Assembly (NCBI RefSeq): GCF_000313135.1
Contig: NW_004457442.1
Coordinates: 238,917-302,916, forward strand
Length of the DNA: 64,000 bases
Direction of reading: 5' to 3'
From: Acanthamoeba castellanii str. Neff
Taxonomy: Eukaryota > Discosea > Longamoebia > Acanthamoebidae
In this document: piece by piece, positions 13,939 through 23,576 of the stretch
How positions within the stretch are numbered: the stretch's first letter is position 1
Layout of the letters: each line of letters starts with the position of its first letter
Notes under the pieces: model-generated
Databases searched by the model: none
Told to the model about the DNA's origin: nothing
The model's input: only the letters and a program-made list of their open reading frames with translations
Translations under genes and position numbers: made by a program

Positions 13939-15456
13939 GCACGCACGCACTAATTGCGGCCACTAGCTATCAGCCGGCTGGTGGAGGACGCCCAGGCCGG
14001 CAAGCCGCGGCTTCAGAGGCTTGCTGACGTCATCGCGTCCTACTTCGTGCCTGCCATCCTGCTCCTTGCGCTGGCGGTGCTCGCCCTGTGGCTCTGCCTC
14101 AGTGCGCTCGACGTCGTCGACACCGACGGCGATCACTGGGTGCCGTTCTCGTTGCAGTTCGCCTTCGCCGTGCTCGTGGTGTCGTGCCCATGCGCCATCG
14201 GCCTCGCGGTCCCGCTGGCAGTCATGGTGGCCAGCGGGGTCGGCGCCAAGCACGGCGTGATCATCAAGAGCGGCGCCACCATCGAGGCCTGTCGACGGAT
14301 CAACACCATGGTCTTCGACAAGACCGGCACGCTCACTCGCGGCCAGCTCTCGGTCGTCGATCACTGGTGGCTGGACCACACCACAGCCCGGGGGCAGCAA
14401 GACGGCGCCGACGAGCCGCACCAGCAGCGGCTGCTGCTACTCTCCCTGATCGGATCGGCCGAGAAGGGCAGCGAGCACGTCCTGGCCAAAGCCGTGGTGC
14501 GCTTCATCGAGAGCCTGCCGGACGTGCCCGAACTCGCCGAGCCCGACGACTTCAGCGCCGTCCCGGGCCGCGGACTCTCGGCACACGTGCGCGAGCACGC
14601 GGTGTTGGTTGGCAACCGCGCATGGATGCAGGACAACGGCGTCGACGGGCTTGGTGACGCCGAGGAGGAGGCAGCTATTGCCGCGGCGGCGCACGAGAGC
14701 GAAGGTAGGACGGTGGTGTGGGCCGCGGTGGACGGACGCGCGGTGTGCGCGCTGGCGCTCGAGGACTCGCTCAGGCCCGAGGCCCGCCAGGTGGTGCAGC
14801 GCCTGCAGCGCAAGGGCGTCGAGGTGTGGGTGCTGAGCGGCGACCAGCAGCGCACCGTTCACGCCGTGGCCCGCCAGCTGGGCATCGCCGAGGCAAATGC
14901 TATCGGCGGCCTCGTACCCGAGGACAAGGTCGACAAGATACGAAGCCTTCAACTCAACGCCACCATCGCCAACAACGACGTGTGCGGCTACAACGTCGAC
15001 ACGCTGAACAAGTACGACGACAACGATGATGACAACGATGACAACGACAAGAAGAGAAAGAAGAAGCGAGCTGTGGTGGCGATGGTGGGCGACGGTGTCA
15101 ACGACGCGCCGTCGCTGGCGCAGGCCGACGTGGGCGTGGCGGTGGGCGGCGGCACCGACATCGCGATCGCTGCCGGCGACGTGGTCTTGATGCGCAACGA
15201 TCTGCGCGACGTGCTGCTGATGATCCACCTCGCTCGCCGCACGCACGCCGTCATCGTTCTCAACTTCGTGTGGGCCTTTGTCTACAACGCCGTCGCCATT
15301 CCGCTGGCCGCCGGCGTGCTCTACCCCGGCACCCAGTTCGTCATCCCGCCCGCCGCGGCGGGCCTCTCCGAGATCCTTTCGTCCCTGCCCATCATCATCT
15401 TCTCGCTCCTCCTGCGCCTCTACCGTCCGCCTTCTCAACAACTGAGCTCCGCTTAA
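11497..15456 (+). CDS. Heavy-metal P1B-type ATPase, copper-transporter class
   Basis: This membrane pump uses ATP to move a soft metal, most likely Cu(I). The start at 11497 has good context (GCGATGGATG); an in-frame ATG lies at 11470. The N-terminus has a cysteine-rich patch (CCRLC, ECCRQLCC, ALCC) and then a heavy-metal-associated domain with a CxxC (SGLDCADCSLT). Further on come membrane pairs, the actuator loop GESMPV, the metal motif CPCAIGLA, DKTGTLTRG with the phosphorylated Asp, the nucleotide-binding SEH motif, and GDGVNDAPS. The YN pair of helix 7 is present (VYNAVAIPLA). Two positions differ from the family norm: SEHVLA in place of SEHPL, and EILSS where MxxSS is usual in the last helix. 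About ten introns; one holds a CA repeat (13895-13950). The DNDDDNDDNDKKRKKK insert before GDGVND is unusual. Confidence 0.9.
13895..13950. repeat. (CA)n plus (GCAC)4 intron repeat
   Basis: A run of about 20 CA units followed by four GCAC units lies in an intron of the Cu-ATPase gene, directly after the donor GTACGT. Confidence 0.9.
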
Positions 15457-15784
15457 ACTTTGGTCGAATCCACGCATTACCAATCGAAACAGAGCCTATT
15501 TTTGCAAAGACTTCGATACTCTCCCATACCCGTGCATCCACCCTTCACTCAAGCTTGTGGCACTTTCTCGACCACCTTGTTCTAAAAGGTGAAGATCGGC
15601 ATTGCAACAACCTTCGGCCGAATTTGGAAATCCGCCGAAACCAGTTCGCTCGAAAAATGCCAGATGGGGTTGGACCAATCTCGATCCACCAAACTCCACA
15701 TAAAAGCGCTCCCTTGCCCTGCTCTCGTCACTCATCTCTTCACCAATACTCTCACCAGCAAACTTCCTCAACAACCACCCAAGC
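15457..15784 (+). promoter_or_regulatory. Gap with CCAAT and CATAAAAG before the secreted-protein gene
   Basis: The 328 bp between the Cu-ATPase stop and the next start hold a CCAAT at 15675-15679 and a TATA-like CATAAAAG at 15699-15706. These sit about 110 and 80 bp before the ATG at 15785, a spacing typical of an animal-type core promoter with a short leader. No exon is evident. Confidence 0.45.
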
Positions 15785-16405
15785 ATGCAACTCTTCCAGC
15801 TGCTCATGTTGTGCTGCCTGGCCTTTGTGCTCGCGGCGCCCGCGAGTGCCTTCTTCGACACCACGTGCCAGGAGCTGCCCTTCACCGCAGCAGGCCTCGC
15901 CAGGCTCGAGCCCATCAAGGCCTCCAACCTGGGCACTTTCAACTGCTCGGGCTCCTTCACCTACTTCGACCCGTCGACCGGCCACGTGACGGCCACCATC
16001 GACCTGCCTTGGTTCAACCAGTCCACGCTCTACGAGCCCTCGTGCGGCTGCTGGGTCACCACCAGCTTCGCCCTCGGCTCGGCCCAGCCGCCGCTGGTCA
16101 TCTACGAGTACGGCAACGCGCTGCCGGGCCGCGCCGAGGAGGGCTCCTGCCTCGAGTTCGACTGGCCCGAGGACGACGGCAACATCACCCAGTCGATCGC
16201 GTTCGGGCGCAACATGCGCTTTGTGCACCGCGACCTGCCTTACATGCGCAAGGCCGACAACACGCTCACGCGCCACCAGTCGTTTTACCGCGTGCCCAAC
16301 TCGCAGAACGAGCTCGTCGTGGTGCGCAAGTTCAACGAGGCGGGCTACATCGACTGGATCGAGAACCTCGTGTGCTTCATGATCGAGCCTCAGGTCATCT
16401 ACTGA
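15785..16405 (+). CDS. Small secreted protein with signal peptide, family not recognised
   Basis: This single-exon 206-residue protein has a clear signal peptide: charged-free start MQLFQLLMLCCLAFVLAAPA with a likely cut after PASA. The mature part has paired cysteines (TCQELPF, NCSGSF, SCGCWV, SCLEFDW, VCFM) and sequons (NCS, NQS, NIT), so it should be a disulphide-bonded, glycosylated extracellular or lysosomal protein. I cannot name the fold. The absence of introns stands out beside its neighbours. A CCAAT/TATA-like promoter precedes it. It may be an extracellular or cyst-wall component, but nothing in the sequence proves that. Confidence 0.75.
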   Translation: MQLFQLLMLCCLAFVLAAPASAFFDTTCQELPFTAAGLARLEPIKASNLGTFNCSGSFTYFDPSTGHVTATIDLPWFNQSTLYEPSCGCWVTTSFALGSAQPPLVIYEYGNALPGRAEEGSCLEFDWPEDDGNITQSIAFGRNMRFVHRDLPYMRKADNTLTRHQSFYRVPNSQNELVVVRKFNEAGYIDWIENLVCFMIEPQVIY

Positions 16406-16619
16406 CCCCCAGCAGATCTTCTTGTGGTCATCGCCCTTCCCCACCGAAACCTGATTTTAGTCTTTTTCCCTCCAATAAACAACATTTTGTGAATGGAGAG
16501 TGTCTGTTGAAATAGCCGCAGAACTGCGGGACGGCAACGTCACCCAGGTCTTGTAAGAACTACACAATCACCAAAGCAAGGACCACCAGCTGTTCGCTCT
16601 TCCATTCTTTGCGCATTTT
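16406..16619. other. Convergent gene ends
   Basis: The secreted-protein gene and the HerA-like gene converge here. An AATAAA-type signal (CAATAAACAA near 16473) fits the 3' end of the secreted-protein gene. Nothing else is seen. Confidence 0.4.
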
Positions 16620-18770
16620 CTAAGTCGCGGCGCCGGCGTTCTTGCGACTGGCTCCTCGGTCTGCGGTGATGCGGCCGCGCACGCGCAGAGGGAACACGTG
16701 GATTCCGAGCCCGTCCGTGCCGTCGTCAGCCGGCTGCCCAGCAGTGAGGGCGCCCTGCAGGTGCGACCGCGAGGCAAAGGCCAGCGCGTGGCCTGGCTGC
16801 AGCGTCGCCAGCTCGAGCGCGGCGTGGTCGGAGAGCGGGAGCTTCTTGGCCAGGTAGGTGAACCAGTCGCGCGAGTGGAAGCGGTGCAGGACGGCCACGG
16901 TGACGAGCTCCAGCAGCTCGGGCGCGAGAGCCAGCGGGCTCTGGGTGCTCACGGCCAGCCGCATGCCGTCGTGCCGCATCAGCCGCGCCACGGCCACGAT
17001 CGCCTCGCTGAGGCCGTCGCCCGCCACGCCGTCCATGAACTTGTGGGCCTCGTCCAGCGCCAGCAGCTTGCCGCAGCCACGCAGGGGCAGCGCCCGGTAC
17101 TGCTCGGTCAGCACCTGAAAGATGCCGTTGGCCTCCTCGGCGGCCAGCAGCGGGTCGGTCAGGTCGGCGATGGCCAGCGTGCCCGGCTGGCAGCTCGCGT
17201 ATAGATCGGCGCCGTCGGCCCGAATGTCGGCGTTGATGGCGCTCTCGGCCACCAGCGACTCGAGAAGGGCCATGCGCTGCTCGAGCGGGCCGCGCTGCCC
17301 GTTGAGCTTGCAGGTCTCCTTGACCTGGGCCAGGAAGTCGGCGAACGCGGGCACGACGGCGTCGCGCTGGTACCGGCGGAGGAGGTCGAGCATGGCCGCC
17401 ACGTAGAGCTGGTTGTCGCCGTCCTTGATGCGCATGATGCGCTTGATGTGGTCGGCCGTGAGCGTGTGCCACCGGAAGAGCAGCGGCTTGACCGTGCAGT
17501 AGTCGCCGTAGAAGGCCCTGCGCTGCCGGTAGAACGAGGGCGAGACCAGGACCACCATCTTGTCCCTCGGCAGGCACGGCGCCGCGCCAAGCTGTCGAGG
17601 GGCCAGCAGGCGCTGGAGAGCCGGGTGGGGCGAGATGAGGCCCGTGGCTTCGCACACGGAGGTCACGTTCTGGTCGTAGTGCAGGACCAGCGCGCTCATC
17701 GGGGCGTGCAACCGCACGACGTCGTCCTCGAGCATGGGCACCAGACACGACTCGAGCACGCACGCCATCGTGTGGCTCTTGCCGCCGCCTTGGACGCCCA
17801 CCGTCGCCAGACAGAACGGCTCGTGCGTGTTCAGGTAGATCTCGCTGGCGGAGGCGGAGGCGGCGGTCGGGTCCCAGGCGTGGCCGCAGTTGGTCCGCTC
17901 GCCGAGCAGCGCGGCCTCGGCGAAGGCCGACGCGGCGGCCCGGTCGGCCAGAGCGACTCCAGCTTCGAGGGCGCGGGAGCTGCGCTCCTCGAGCAGGAAG
18001 CCTCGCACGGCGCCCCGAGGGACCACCGGCGGCGGCACGGCGGTTTCCGGTGCCACCACGCTCACGAGGGGCGAGGGCGGGTCAGGTTCTTCGAAGCGCA
18101 GCGGAGGCTGGGCGGCGATGGGCGATGATGTAGCGACCGTCGCCTGCTCGGGTAGGACGACGGGCGGCTCAGTCGTGGGAGTTGCAGTGCGCACCTCGTC
18201 TTGCGTGAGCTGCGCGTAGGTGACGATGTCCACCGTCGAATCCTCGATTGCTATCTCTGACGTGAGCCGCACGGGCGGCGCTGCTAGTACTGCGGGCTTT
18301 ACTGGCTGTACTGACTTCGCTGGCAGCGCTGATTTTGCTGGCTGTGCTGCCTTTGCTAACTTTGCTGGCTTTGCGAGCTTCGGCGGTTTGGGTACTCGAA
18401 TTTTAACTTTGCTGTTCGGCGCGGGGTCAGCCGGCCCGGTGGGGCCGAACTCGTTGCTAGAGGCCCAGAAGCAGGGCTTGCCTTTGTAGACGCCACGCTT
18501 GAACCGCGGGTCCTTGTCCATCGCAGCGAGTATGGTCCGGGTGAACAGCGCGTGGTCGACCCCCGCGGGGAGCCTATTCGCCTTCTTCACCTGCCCGACG
18601 AAGCGGTAGAGGATGAAGGGGTGGTGGTTGGTCCGGAGCACGTTGGCCGCGAGGTCCGTACACTGCTTCACCGCAGCGGGCGCCCAGTCGAGCTCCGCAG
18701 GTGGCTTGTGCGGCGGGGCGGGGGAGGTAGACGGTAGGACCGAGCTAGCTTTAGCCTGTTTAGCTTTCAT
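16620..18770 (-). CDS. Intronless HerA/FtsK-like P-loop ATPase
   Basis: A single open exon of 716 codons runs from ATG 18770 (MKAKQAKAS) to the stop at 16620-16622. The N-terminal 120 residues include a small domain (FILYRFVGQVKKANRLP ... YKGKPCFWAS) that might be winged-helix-like. An Ala/Pro/Lys linker follows. The C-terminal ATPase has Walker A VGVQGGGKSHT, a Walker B with adjacent His (KLLALDEAHKFM), a sensor-like segment (LAVSTQSPLALAPELLEL) and a possible arginine finger (VLHRFHSRDWF). This order resembles the HerA-FtsK branch of ring ATPases that move DNA or protein. Its cellular role is unknown. The total lack of introns, in a region where genes usually have 3-20, suggests retroposition or lateral gain. 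From memory, similar proteins occur in many copies in mushrooms; that needs a search. Confidence 0.8.
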   Translation of the reverse strand: MKAKQAKASSVLPSTSPAPPHKPPAELDWAPAAVKQCTDLAANVLRTNHHPFILYRFVGQVKKANRLPAGVDHALFTRTILAAMDKDPRFKRGVYKGKPCFWASSNEFGPTGPADPAPNSKVKIRVPKPPKLAKPAKLAKAAQPAKSALPAKSVQPVKPAVLAAPPVRLTSEIAIEDSTVDIVTYAQLTQDEVRTATPTTEPPVVLPEQATVATSSPIAAQPPLRFEEPDPPSPLVSVVAPETAVPPPVVPRGAVRGFLLEERSSRALEAGVALADRAAASAFAEAALLGERTNCGHAWDPTAASASASEIYLNTHEPFCLATVGVQGGGKSHTMACVLESCLVPMLEDDVVRLHAPMSALVLHYDQNVTSVCEATGLISPHPALQRLLAPRQLGAAPCLPRDKMVVLVSPSFYRQRRAFYGDYCTVKPLLFRWHTLTADHIKRIMRIKDGDNQLYVAAMLDLLRRYQRDAVVPAFADFLAQVKETCKLNGQRGPLEQRMALLESLVAESAINADIRADGADLYASCQPGTLAIADLTDPLLAAEEANGIFQVLTEQYRALPLRGCGKLLALDEAHKFMDGVAGDGLSEAIVAVARLMRHDGMRLAVSTQSPLALAPELLELVTVAVLHRFHSRDWFTYLAKKLPLSDHAALELATLQPGHALAFASRSHLQGALTAGQPADDGTDGLGIHVFPLRVRGRITADRGASRKNAGAAT

Positions 18771-18951
18771 GGTGGCAGTGCGACGAGGAAGAAGAAGTGA
18801 AGAAACAAAAAGCAAAAACAATGAATGAGTGAAGAAGAAGGAGACGAGACGTGTCCTGGACAGCTGGCCGTGTTGGTTACAAGGTGAAAGGTGAAGAGGA
18901 AAAAGAGAATTAAAAATGTAACTGTGTACAGGAAGTGGATGGAGGGAAGGG

Positions 18952-19377
18952 TCAGAGGGACAGGTTCCTCTCGGTGTCTTCATGCTCGCGGGCCAGCTGC
19001 GCAAAGGTGTCCTCCCACCGGCCGATCTTGAGCGCATAGCGCTCCAGCAGGGCGTCCTTGGCGGCCACGGTGGCCTCCAGCTCGGCAATCTCCCTCGTCA
19101 GAGCCGTGCGTCGGTCGCCGGTGGTCTCTTCCTCGTGCACCCGCTCGAACTCATGACGCAGCTGTCGGCCCAACTCCACGAACTCGGCGATCATCTCCTC
19201 CAGCTCTGCCAAGCAAGCAGCATTGAGAAAATGAAGTTTAAATTGAAAAATGATCTGCGTACGTTGTGGTCGATCCGTGCTGGCGATGAGGTTGATGATC
19301 TCGTTCATCCGCTTTTCAAACTGACGTGCCATGGTGACCAAACGCCCCTCTTCCTCCCCTCCGTTTTCCACTTCCAT
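18952..19377 (-). CDS. MED28-like small coiled-coil protein
   Basis: Two exons (19377-19264 and 19205-18952, approximate borders; donor GTACGC, acceptor GGCAG) give a protein of about 122 residues. It is largely helical: MARQFEKRMNEIINLIAS, then EEMIAEFVELGRQLRHEF and IAELEATVAAKDALLERYAL ending KIGRWEDTFAQL. The last part resembles the end of Mediator subunit 28, where a KDALVQKH-like helix precedes a W-containing segment. That would place it in the Mediator head module of RNA polymerase II transcription. Similarity of short coiled coils can mislead, so the gene is well supported but the name is tentative. Its start is 101 bp from the RRP36 start on the other strand. Confidence 0.6.
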   Translation of the reverse strand: MEVENGGEEEGRLVTMARQFEKRMNEIINLIASTDRPQRTQIIFQFKLHFLNAACLAELEEMIAEFVELGRQLRHEFERVHEEETTGDRRTALTREIAELEATVAAKDALLERYALKIGRWEDTFAQLAREHEDTERNLSL

Positions 19378-19478
19378 CTGACGCCCTTGCTCTTTTTATT
19401 AATAATTTTTTATTTATTTCGATTTATCAGCCACAAATCTTTTTTCTTCGTTCCTTCTTGCATTGTGATCGGACAAAG
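19378..19478. promoter_or_regulatory. Compact divergent promoter between the MED28-like gene and RRP36
   Basis: Only 101 bp separate the two start codons. The gap is AT-rich (TTTTTATTAATAATTTTTTA near 19395-19414) against GC-rich genes on both sides. It must contain both core promoters and both leaders, unless one gene starts inside the other. Confidence 0.6.
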
Positions 19479-20926
19479 ATGAACAGAGGACGTGGTGGTG
19501 GACGAGGGCGGGGTAGCAGCCGAGGAGGTGGAGGTTGGGGTGGCGGCGGTGGAGGCGGAGGTGGCAGCCGAGGGCGTGGCGGAAGTAGGGGCGGTGGAGG
19601 ACGGGGCCGCGGTCGCGGAGGGCGAGGCGGCCGACCGCGGGGATTTGAAGATTTTGAGAGGAGGATGGAAGAGGAACAGGAAAGGGAAATGCGAGGAAAG
19701 ATCGATGAAGATGATATCATCAATGAAGCCGAAAGCGAGGAATTGGAGGAAACTCGAGAAATCCACAGCGAGGACGAAGATGAAGATCAAGAACAGGATC
19801 AAGATGACGGTGAAGAAGAAGACGATGATGAGGACGAAGAAGATGGCGAAGAGACAGCGGCTCAGCTGGTACGCCAATTTGGCTAACAAATCTGCATCTT
19901 GAATCGCTAAATTTCTACATTTCGCATTCTCTGGCGTGATTCTCCAGCGGGAAAGTCTCGCCAGTGTGCCGTTCGAGGTTCTTCAGGTACCCAACTCAGT
20001 GCCTTCTCTTTATTTGATTTAATAATTCATGAATAAATTGAATAAATAATTATTCTTTCTAAACTTATTCTTTTATGTTCAGGCTCTGAAAAAGAAGGGC
20101 GACGCAAAGGCGCTAGACCGACGCAACGACCCCACGCCCGCCAAAGAAGAGAAGAAAGGCAAGAACCAGTACGGTTTCTCTCTCACAGCCTGTTGAGCTC
20201 TTCTTTTCATCTTGGATGTGTTTAGTCACACACCTTGGTGCTCGCCGTTGTTCGTAGGCCGCTGGAGGCGAGCTCGAAGCGGCGACCGCCTCGCTTCATT
20301 GACTTTGGGACGATCCCGAGGAACACCCAGCGCAAGTCGCGCGACCCTCGCTTCGATTCCCTGTCGGGTAAGTTCAACGAGGACCTCTTCCAGAAGAGCT
20401 ACTCCTTCGTGGAGGACTACAAGCAGGAGGAGCTCAACGAGCTCAACGAGCAGCTGCGCAAGGAGAAGGACCCGGAAGAGAAGGAGCGAATCGCCCTCGG
20501 CGTCCGTTTGCTGGTTCGTACACATGCACAACCGCACGCACGCACAACGACACACACGCAACACACACGCACACACCACACGCACGCACACACACACACA
20601 CACACACACAACCGCACACCCACACGAACTAACGAGATCACTGCCAATCGCAACAGCACAACCAAATTGCGGTGACCAAGCGCGATGCGGAGCAGAAGAC
20701 AAAGAAGACGGCGCGGAAGAAGATGGAGCGCGAGCTGGTGCTGCAGGGCAAGAAGCCCTTCTTTCCCAAGAAGAGCGACGAGAAGACGCTCGAACTCCTC
20801 GAGAAGTTCACCGATCTCAAGCAGAAGGGCCAGCTCGACAAGTACCTCGTCAAGAAGAAGCGCCGCAACGCCGCCCGGGAGCACACGCGCATCCCTTGGC
20901 AGCGCCGCGCAGCTGGCGGCGAGTAA
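19479..20926 (+). CDS. RRP36: rRNA biogenesis protein RRP36
   Basis: This nucleolar protein is needed for early cleavages of pre-rRNA in the small-subunit processome. The first exon, starting at ATG 19479, encodes an RG/GGG-rich segment (like GAR domains of nucleolar proteins) and a long acidic run. Short exons lead to the family core: FEVLQ, ALKKKGDAKALDRRNDP, SKRRPPRFIDFG (in the family: R-DPRFDSLSG), then DPRFDSLSGKFNEDLFQKSY, FVEDYKQEELNELNEQL, and a basic end (LVLQGKKPFFPKKSDEK, KYLVKKKRRNAAREHTRIPW). DPRF, LxGKFN and the final lysine-rich KK/R block are the RRP36 signature. The GAR head is an addition relative to the yeast form. One intron carries a CA repeat. Confidence 0.9.
20521..20612. 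repeat. CACG/CA-rich intron repeat in RRP36
   Basis: Mixed CACG and CA units, with a pure CA run at about 20586-20611, fill most of the last RRP36 intron. Confidence 0.8.
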
Positions 20927-21026
20927 ACAAAATAAAAATCATTTTTATAATTTGTCGACTTGGTGAAGAAAGGAAAAGGGCAAGGAAAAAGGAAATTAGA
21001 AAAACGAAGCGTACCACCACAACAAG

Positions 21027-22287
21027 ATGGAGAGCTCAACAACCAGAGGAAGAGTGGCAGGCCTGGTGGCCGTGGTCACTGGTACCATACTCTGAGCCCT
21101 TAGGCTTACGACATACCACTAGTGGCCAACTGATAGGACACTCACCCCTTCGCCAACCATGGGTTGTAGGAGCTGGAGGCGCAATTGGGCGCACTATTGC
21201 TCAGGTGCTGGCCGACGAAGGAGCCCGAGGTACGCCTATTGTACATATAAGCATGGTGGGAAACTACGAGAACCGACTCTCAAAGGTGGTGGTGGTTGTG
21301 GTAGTTGTGGTGTGCGACATGTTGGAGAAGGAGGGACAGCAGACCGTGCAGGAAATCGAAGCCAAGCACGGACAGGACCGTGCCTTCTTCCACAAGATTG
21401 ATGTCTCTAAGGAAGCCGAAGGTAGGCATGGAGAACACGGACTACTCGATGTGCGTGCGCAACGCTAACACTGCGCATCACACAGTCCAGAGTCTCGTCA
21501 AGGTGGTGGTGGACAAGTGGGGCGGCGTTGATGTGTTGGTGAACAATGCGGCGGTGTTCGTCTTTGGCACGATCGAAGAGGTCTCTTCGGACGACTGGGA
21601 TCGTGCGTTGGGCGTCAACGTCAAGGTACGCCTTGACTCATCTTGCATTAGTGGTGATATTGCTCTGATCTGGTGTTACCGTTTTTTCAGGGCTATGCGT
21701 TCATGGCCAAGCATGTGATGCCGCTGATGAAGGCGAAGAGGAGCGGGTCCATCATCAACGTGGGTTCAATCAGCTCGTTCATTGCGCAACCAGCCTTCGT
21801 GCCCTACAACACCACCAAGGTAACTCAACTCGCACCGCTAGTGGTGGAGGCCTTTGCTCACACTCGAACTCATTGTTGTTGCGTATGACAGGGCGCCATA
21901 TTGCAGCTGACTCGCTGCCTTGCGCTGGACTGTGGTGACTGGAATATTCGTGTCAACTGCGTTTGTCCCGGTACGAGCCCCGCGGCGGTCGGTGACACTG
22001 ACCATGCGCCCGCAGCCAATCGGTACAATTTTTAATCGGCTTTCGTTTTCCGTGCCCTGTTGTTTGTGGGCGCAGGGAGCATTGACACTCCGGCGACGGC
22101 CAGCCACGCCAAGAAGCTGGGCGTGACCAAGGAGGAGCTGGTGGAGCAGGCCGTCAAGCAGCACTTCATCAAGCGCATGGGCACCACCGACGATGTGGCT
22201 AAGTGCGTGCTCTTCCTCGCCTCGGATGAGAGCACCTTTGTGACCGGCGCAGCGATACCGGTCGACGGTGGGTTCCTGGCACAGTAG
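21027..22287 (+). CDS. Short-chain dehydrogenase/reductase (SDR)
   Basis: This NAD(P)-dependent oxidoreductase starts at ATG 21027 (MESSTTRGRVAGLV). Exon joining at ACTG|GTACC to TTGTAG|GA creates the cofactor loop VVTGAGGAIGRTIAQVL (TGxxGxG type). Further landmarks are VDVLVNNAAVFVFG (NNA), the catalytic Ser in INVGSISSF, the YNTTK that supplies Tyr and Lys, and the closing VTGAAIPVDGGFLAQ with the usual PxDGG. It is of classical SDR length, about 250 residues, with at least six introns. The substrate cannot be read from the sequence. A possible extra exon near 21240 (second strand of the Rossmann fold) is uncertain. Confidence 0.85.
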
Positions 22288-22478
22288 AGTGCCCCGAGGT
22301 TGACTCTGACCCGACGGATGTCCGACGGACTGCCACCAATCAGAGCGTACACCGCACTTTTAATTTTATTCTGACAAGAGGAAGAATGTGCCGGTGCCAT
22401 CTGATCACGTGCTCTGACCTTATCTCGACTTCCACCGATCTGTTGATGAACATGTCATCGACTCCCGACTTCTCTTCT

Positions 22479-23192
22479 TCACTCGCTGACGTCCAGCGTG
22501 GTGACGAGGCGCAGATTGCGGTGGTGTCCCTCTTGGACCGACGTGTGGTGGAACAGGAGCGCGGCCTTGCGGTCCTCGCGCAGGTTGAGCACCTCGCCCC
22601 GCCGCTTGGCCTTGGCCCGTCGGTTCTGAAACCACATCTGGACCTGGCGCAGGGTCATGCCCAGCTGCATGGCCAGCCTCCGCTTCGCCGCCAGCGAGGG
22701 ACTCGGGTCGGTCGTGAAGGCCTGCTCGAGTGTGGCCGTACGCTGGGGCGACGAGAAGGTGGTGATCTGGGCCACAGGCCTGGCTGAAGACGGAGAGGTC
22801 GTGAGGGCTTGGCGGGTGGTCGAGCCGCTTCTCTCTGGTCGTTGCCGGCGGGGCTCTCCAGGTACTTGGGCGTTGTAGTGGTGCTGTGGCATGTTGATGT
22901 AGGGCTGTGGATTGAGAGGGGGAAGGCTGGCAAGCTGGAATCCGATGTGGTAGGGGTAAAGTTGCAGGTAGAGGTGGTGCGAGTCAAGTGTGGGATAGAG
23001 CTGAGGGTGATGATGATCGTGATGATGAGGATCATGATGTTGAGGGCTTCTGGTGGGGGTGAGTCGAGGAGTGAAGGTGAGCCACGAGTCGGGGATGATC
23101 AAGGGGGTGTCCTGGTGAGAGGGCAGGGGTGGGTTCAAGAGCTGGTGGATGTCCGAAGCGCGCCGGTACGATAGACCTACGTAGGCTGACAT
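22479..23192 (-). CDS. Homeobox transcription factor
   Basis: A single exon from ATG 23192 (MSAYVGLSYRRASD) gives 237 residues. The middle is rich in His, Pro and Tyr (HHDPHHHDHHHPQLYP), as in many activation regions. The homeodomain lies at about residues 145-195: QRTATLEQAF for helix 1, a helix 2 segment LAAKRRLAMQLGMT, and recognition helix QVQMWFQNRRAKAKRR, with the invariant WFQNRR. It is a typical 60-residue homeodomain, not TALE (no three-residue insert is visible). Target genes are unknown. A TATA-like AATATATT lies about 50 bp upstream, on the appropriate strand. Confidence 0.85.
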   Translation of the reverse strand: MSAYVGLSYRRASDIHQLLNPPLPSHQDTPLIIPDSWLTFTPRLTPTRSPQHHDPHHHDHHHPQLYPTLDSHHLYLQLYPYHIGFQLASLPPLNPQPYINMPQHHYNAQVPGEPRRQRPERSGSTTRQALTTSPSSARPVAQITTFSSPQRTATLEQAFTTDPSPSLAAKRRLAMQLGMTLRQVQMWFQNRRAKAKRRGEVLNLREDRKAALLFHHTSVQEGHHRNLRLVTTLDVSE

Positions 23193-23576
23193 GGTGGGCT
23201 GCTGGTTCTTATGTGGCTGGCCGGTTTGTTTATGAAAAAGTTGTGGGCACAATATATTACTGGCGCATGTTGCACCCCGCACCCCACAGCGGAGTGGGCG
23301 CTTCCGACCTCCTATGACCACTGACCGCACCTGATCACAGCGATGCACCCGAATCCTCAACCACTGCGGGAGACACGTGCGGGTACATCAAAATCGAAGA
23401 CACTCTCCCCGATAGGTGGACCCTCATGTCGTCCACCCTTATCAAGCTTCATCTGCTCTCGGAGAGCCCGCGGGGCACCGGCCCGAAAGGAGATGCCTGC
23501 GGGGTGCGTACCGCGCCACCGCAACATTTTTGGCGTGCCATTTGCAACCATAACATTTCAGCTTTTTCTTAATCTC
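23193..23576. promoter_or_regulatory. Divergent promoter region between the homeobox and SET-MYND genes
   Basis: The 384 bp between the two start codons have no intron-like low-complexity DNA. A TATA-like AATATATTA lies near 23248-23257, about 55 bp before the homeobox start. An open frame continuous with the SET-MYND gene runs back to 23343, so the true SET-MYND start could be further upstream than the one I chose. Confidence 0.4.

Noticed and set aside
13963..15483. Long minus-strand open frames opposite the Cu-ATPase exon
   Set aside because: They are shadows of a GC-rich coding exon; the plus strand carries all P-type ATPase motifs.
16698..18128. Long plus-strand open frames opposite the HerA-like ATPase
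   Set aside because: Composition is antisense of the ATPase exon with no domain or start context; Walker motifs are on the minus strand.
18771..19088. Upstream extension of the HerA-like open frame to 19088
   Set aside because: The frame overlaps the MED28-like exon in another phase and reads as low-quality sequence; the ATG at 18770 with MKAKQ is a better start.
19427..19723. Proline/arginine-rich open frames opposite the first RRP36 exon
   Set aside because: They are antisense translations of the RG/GGG repeat.
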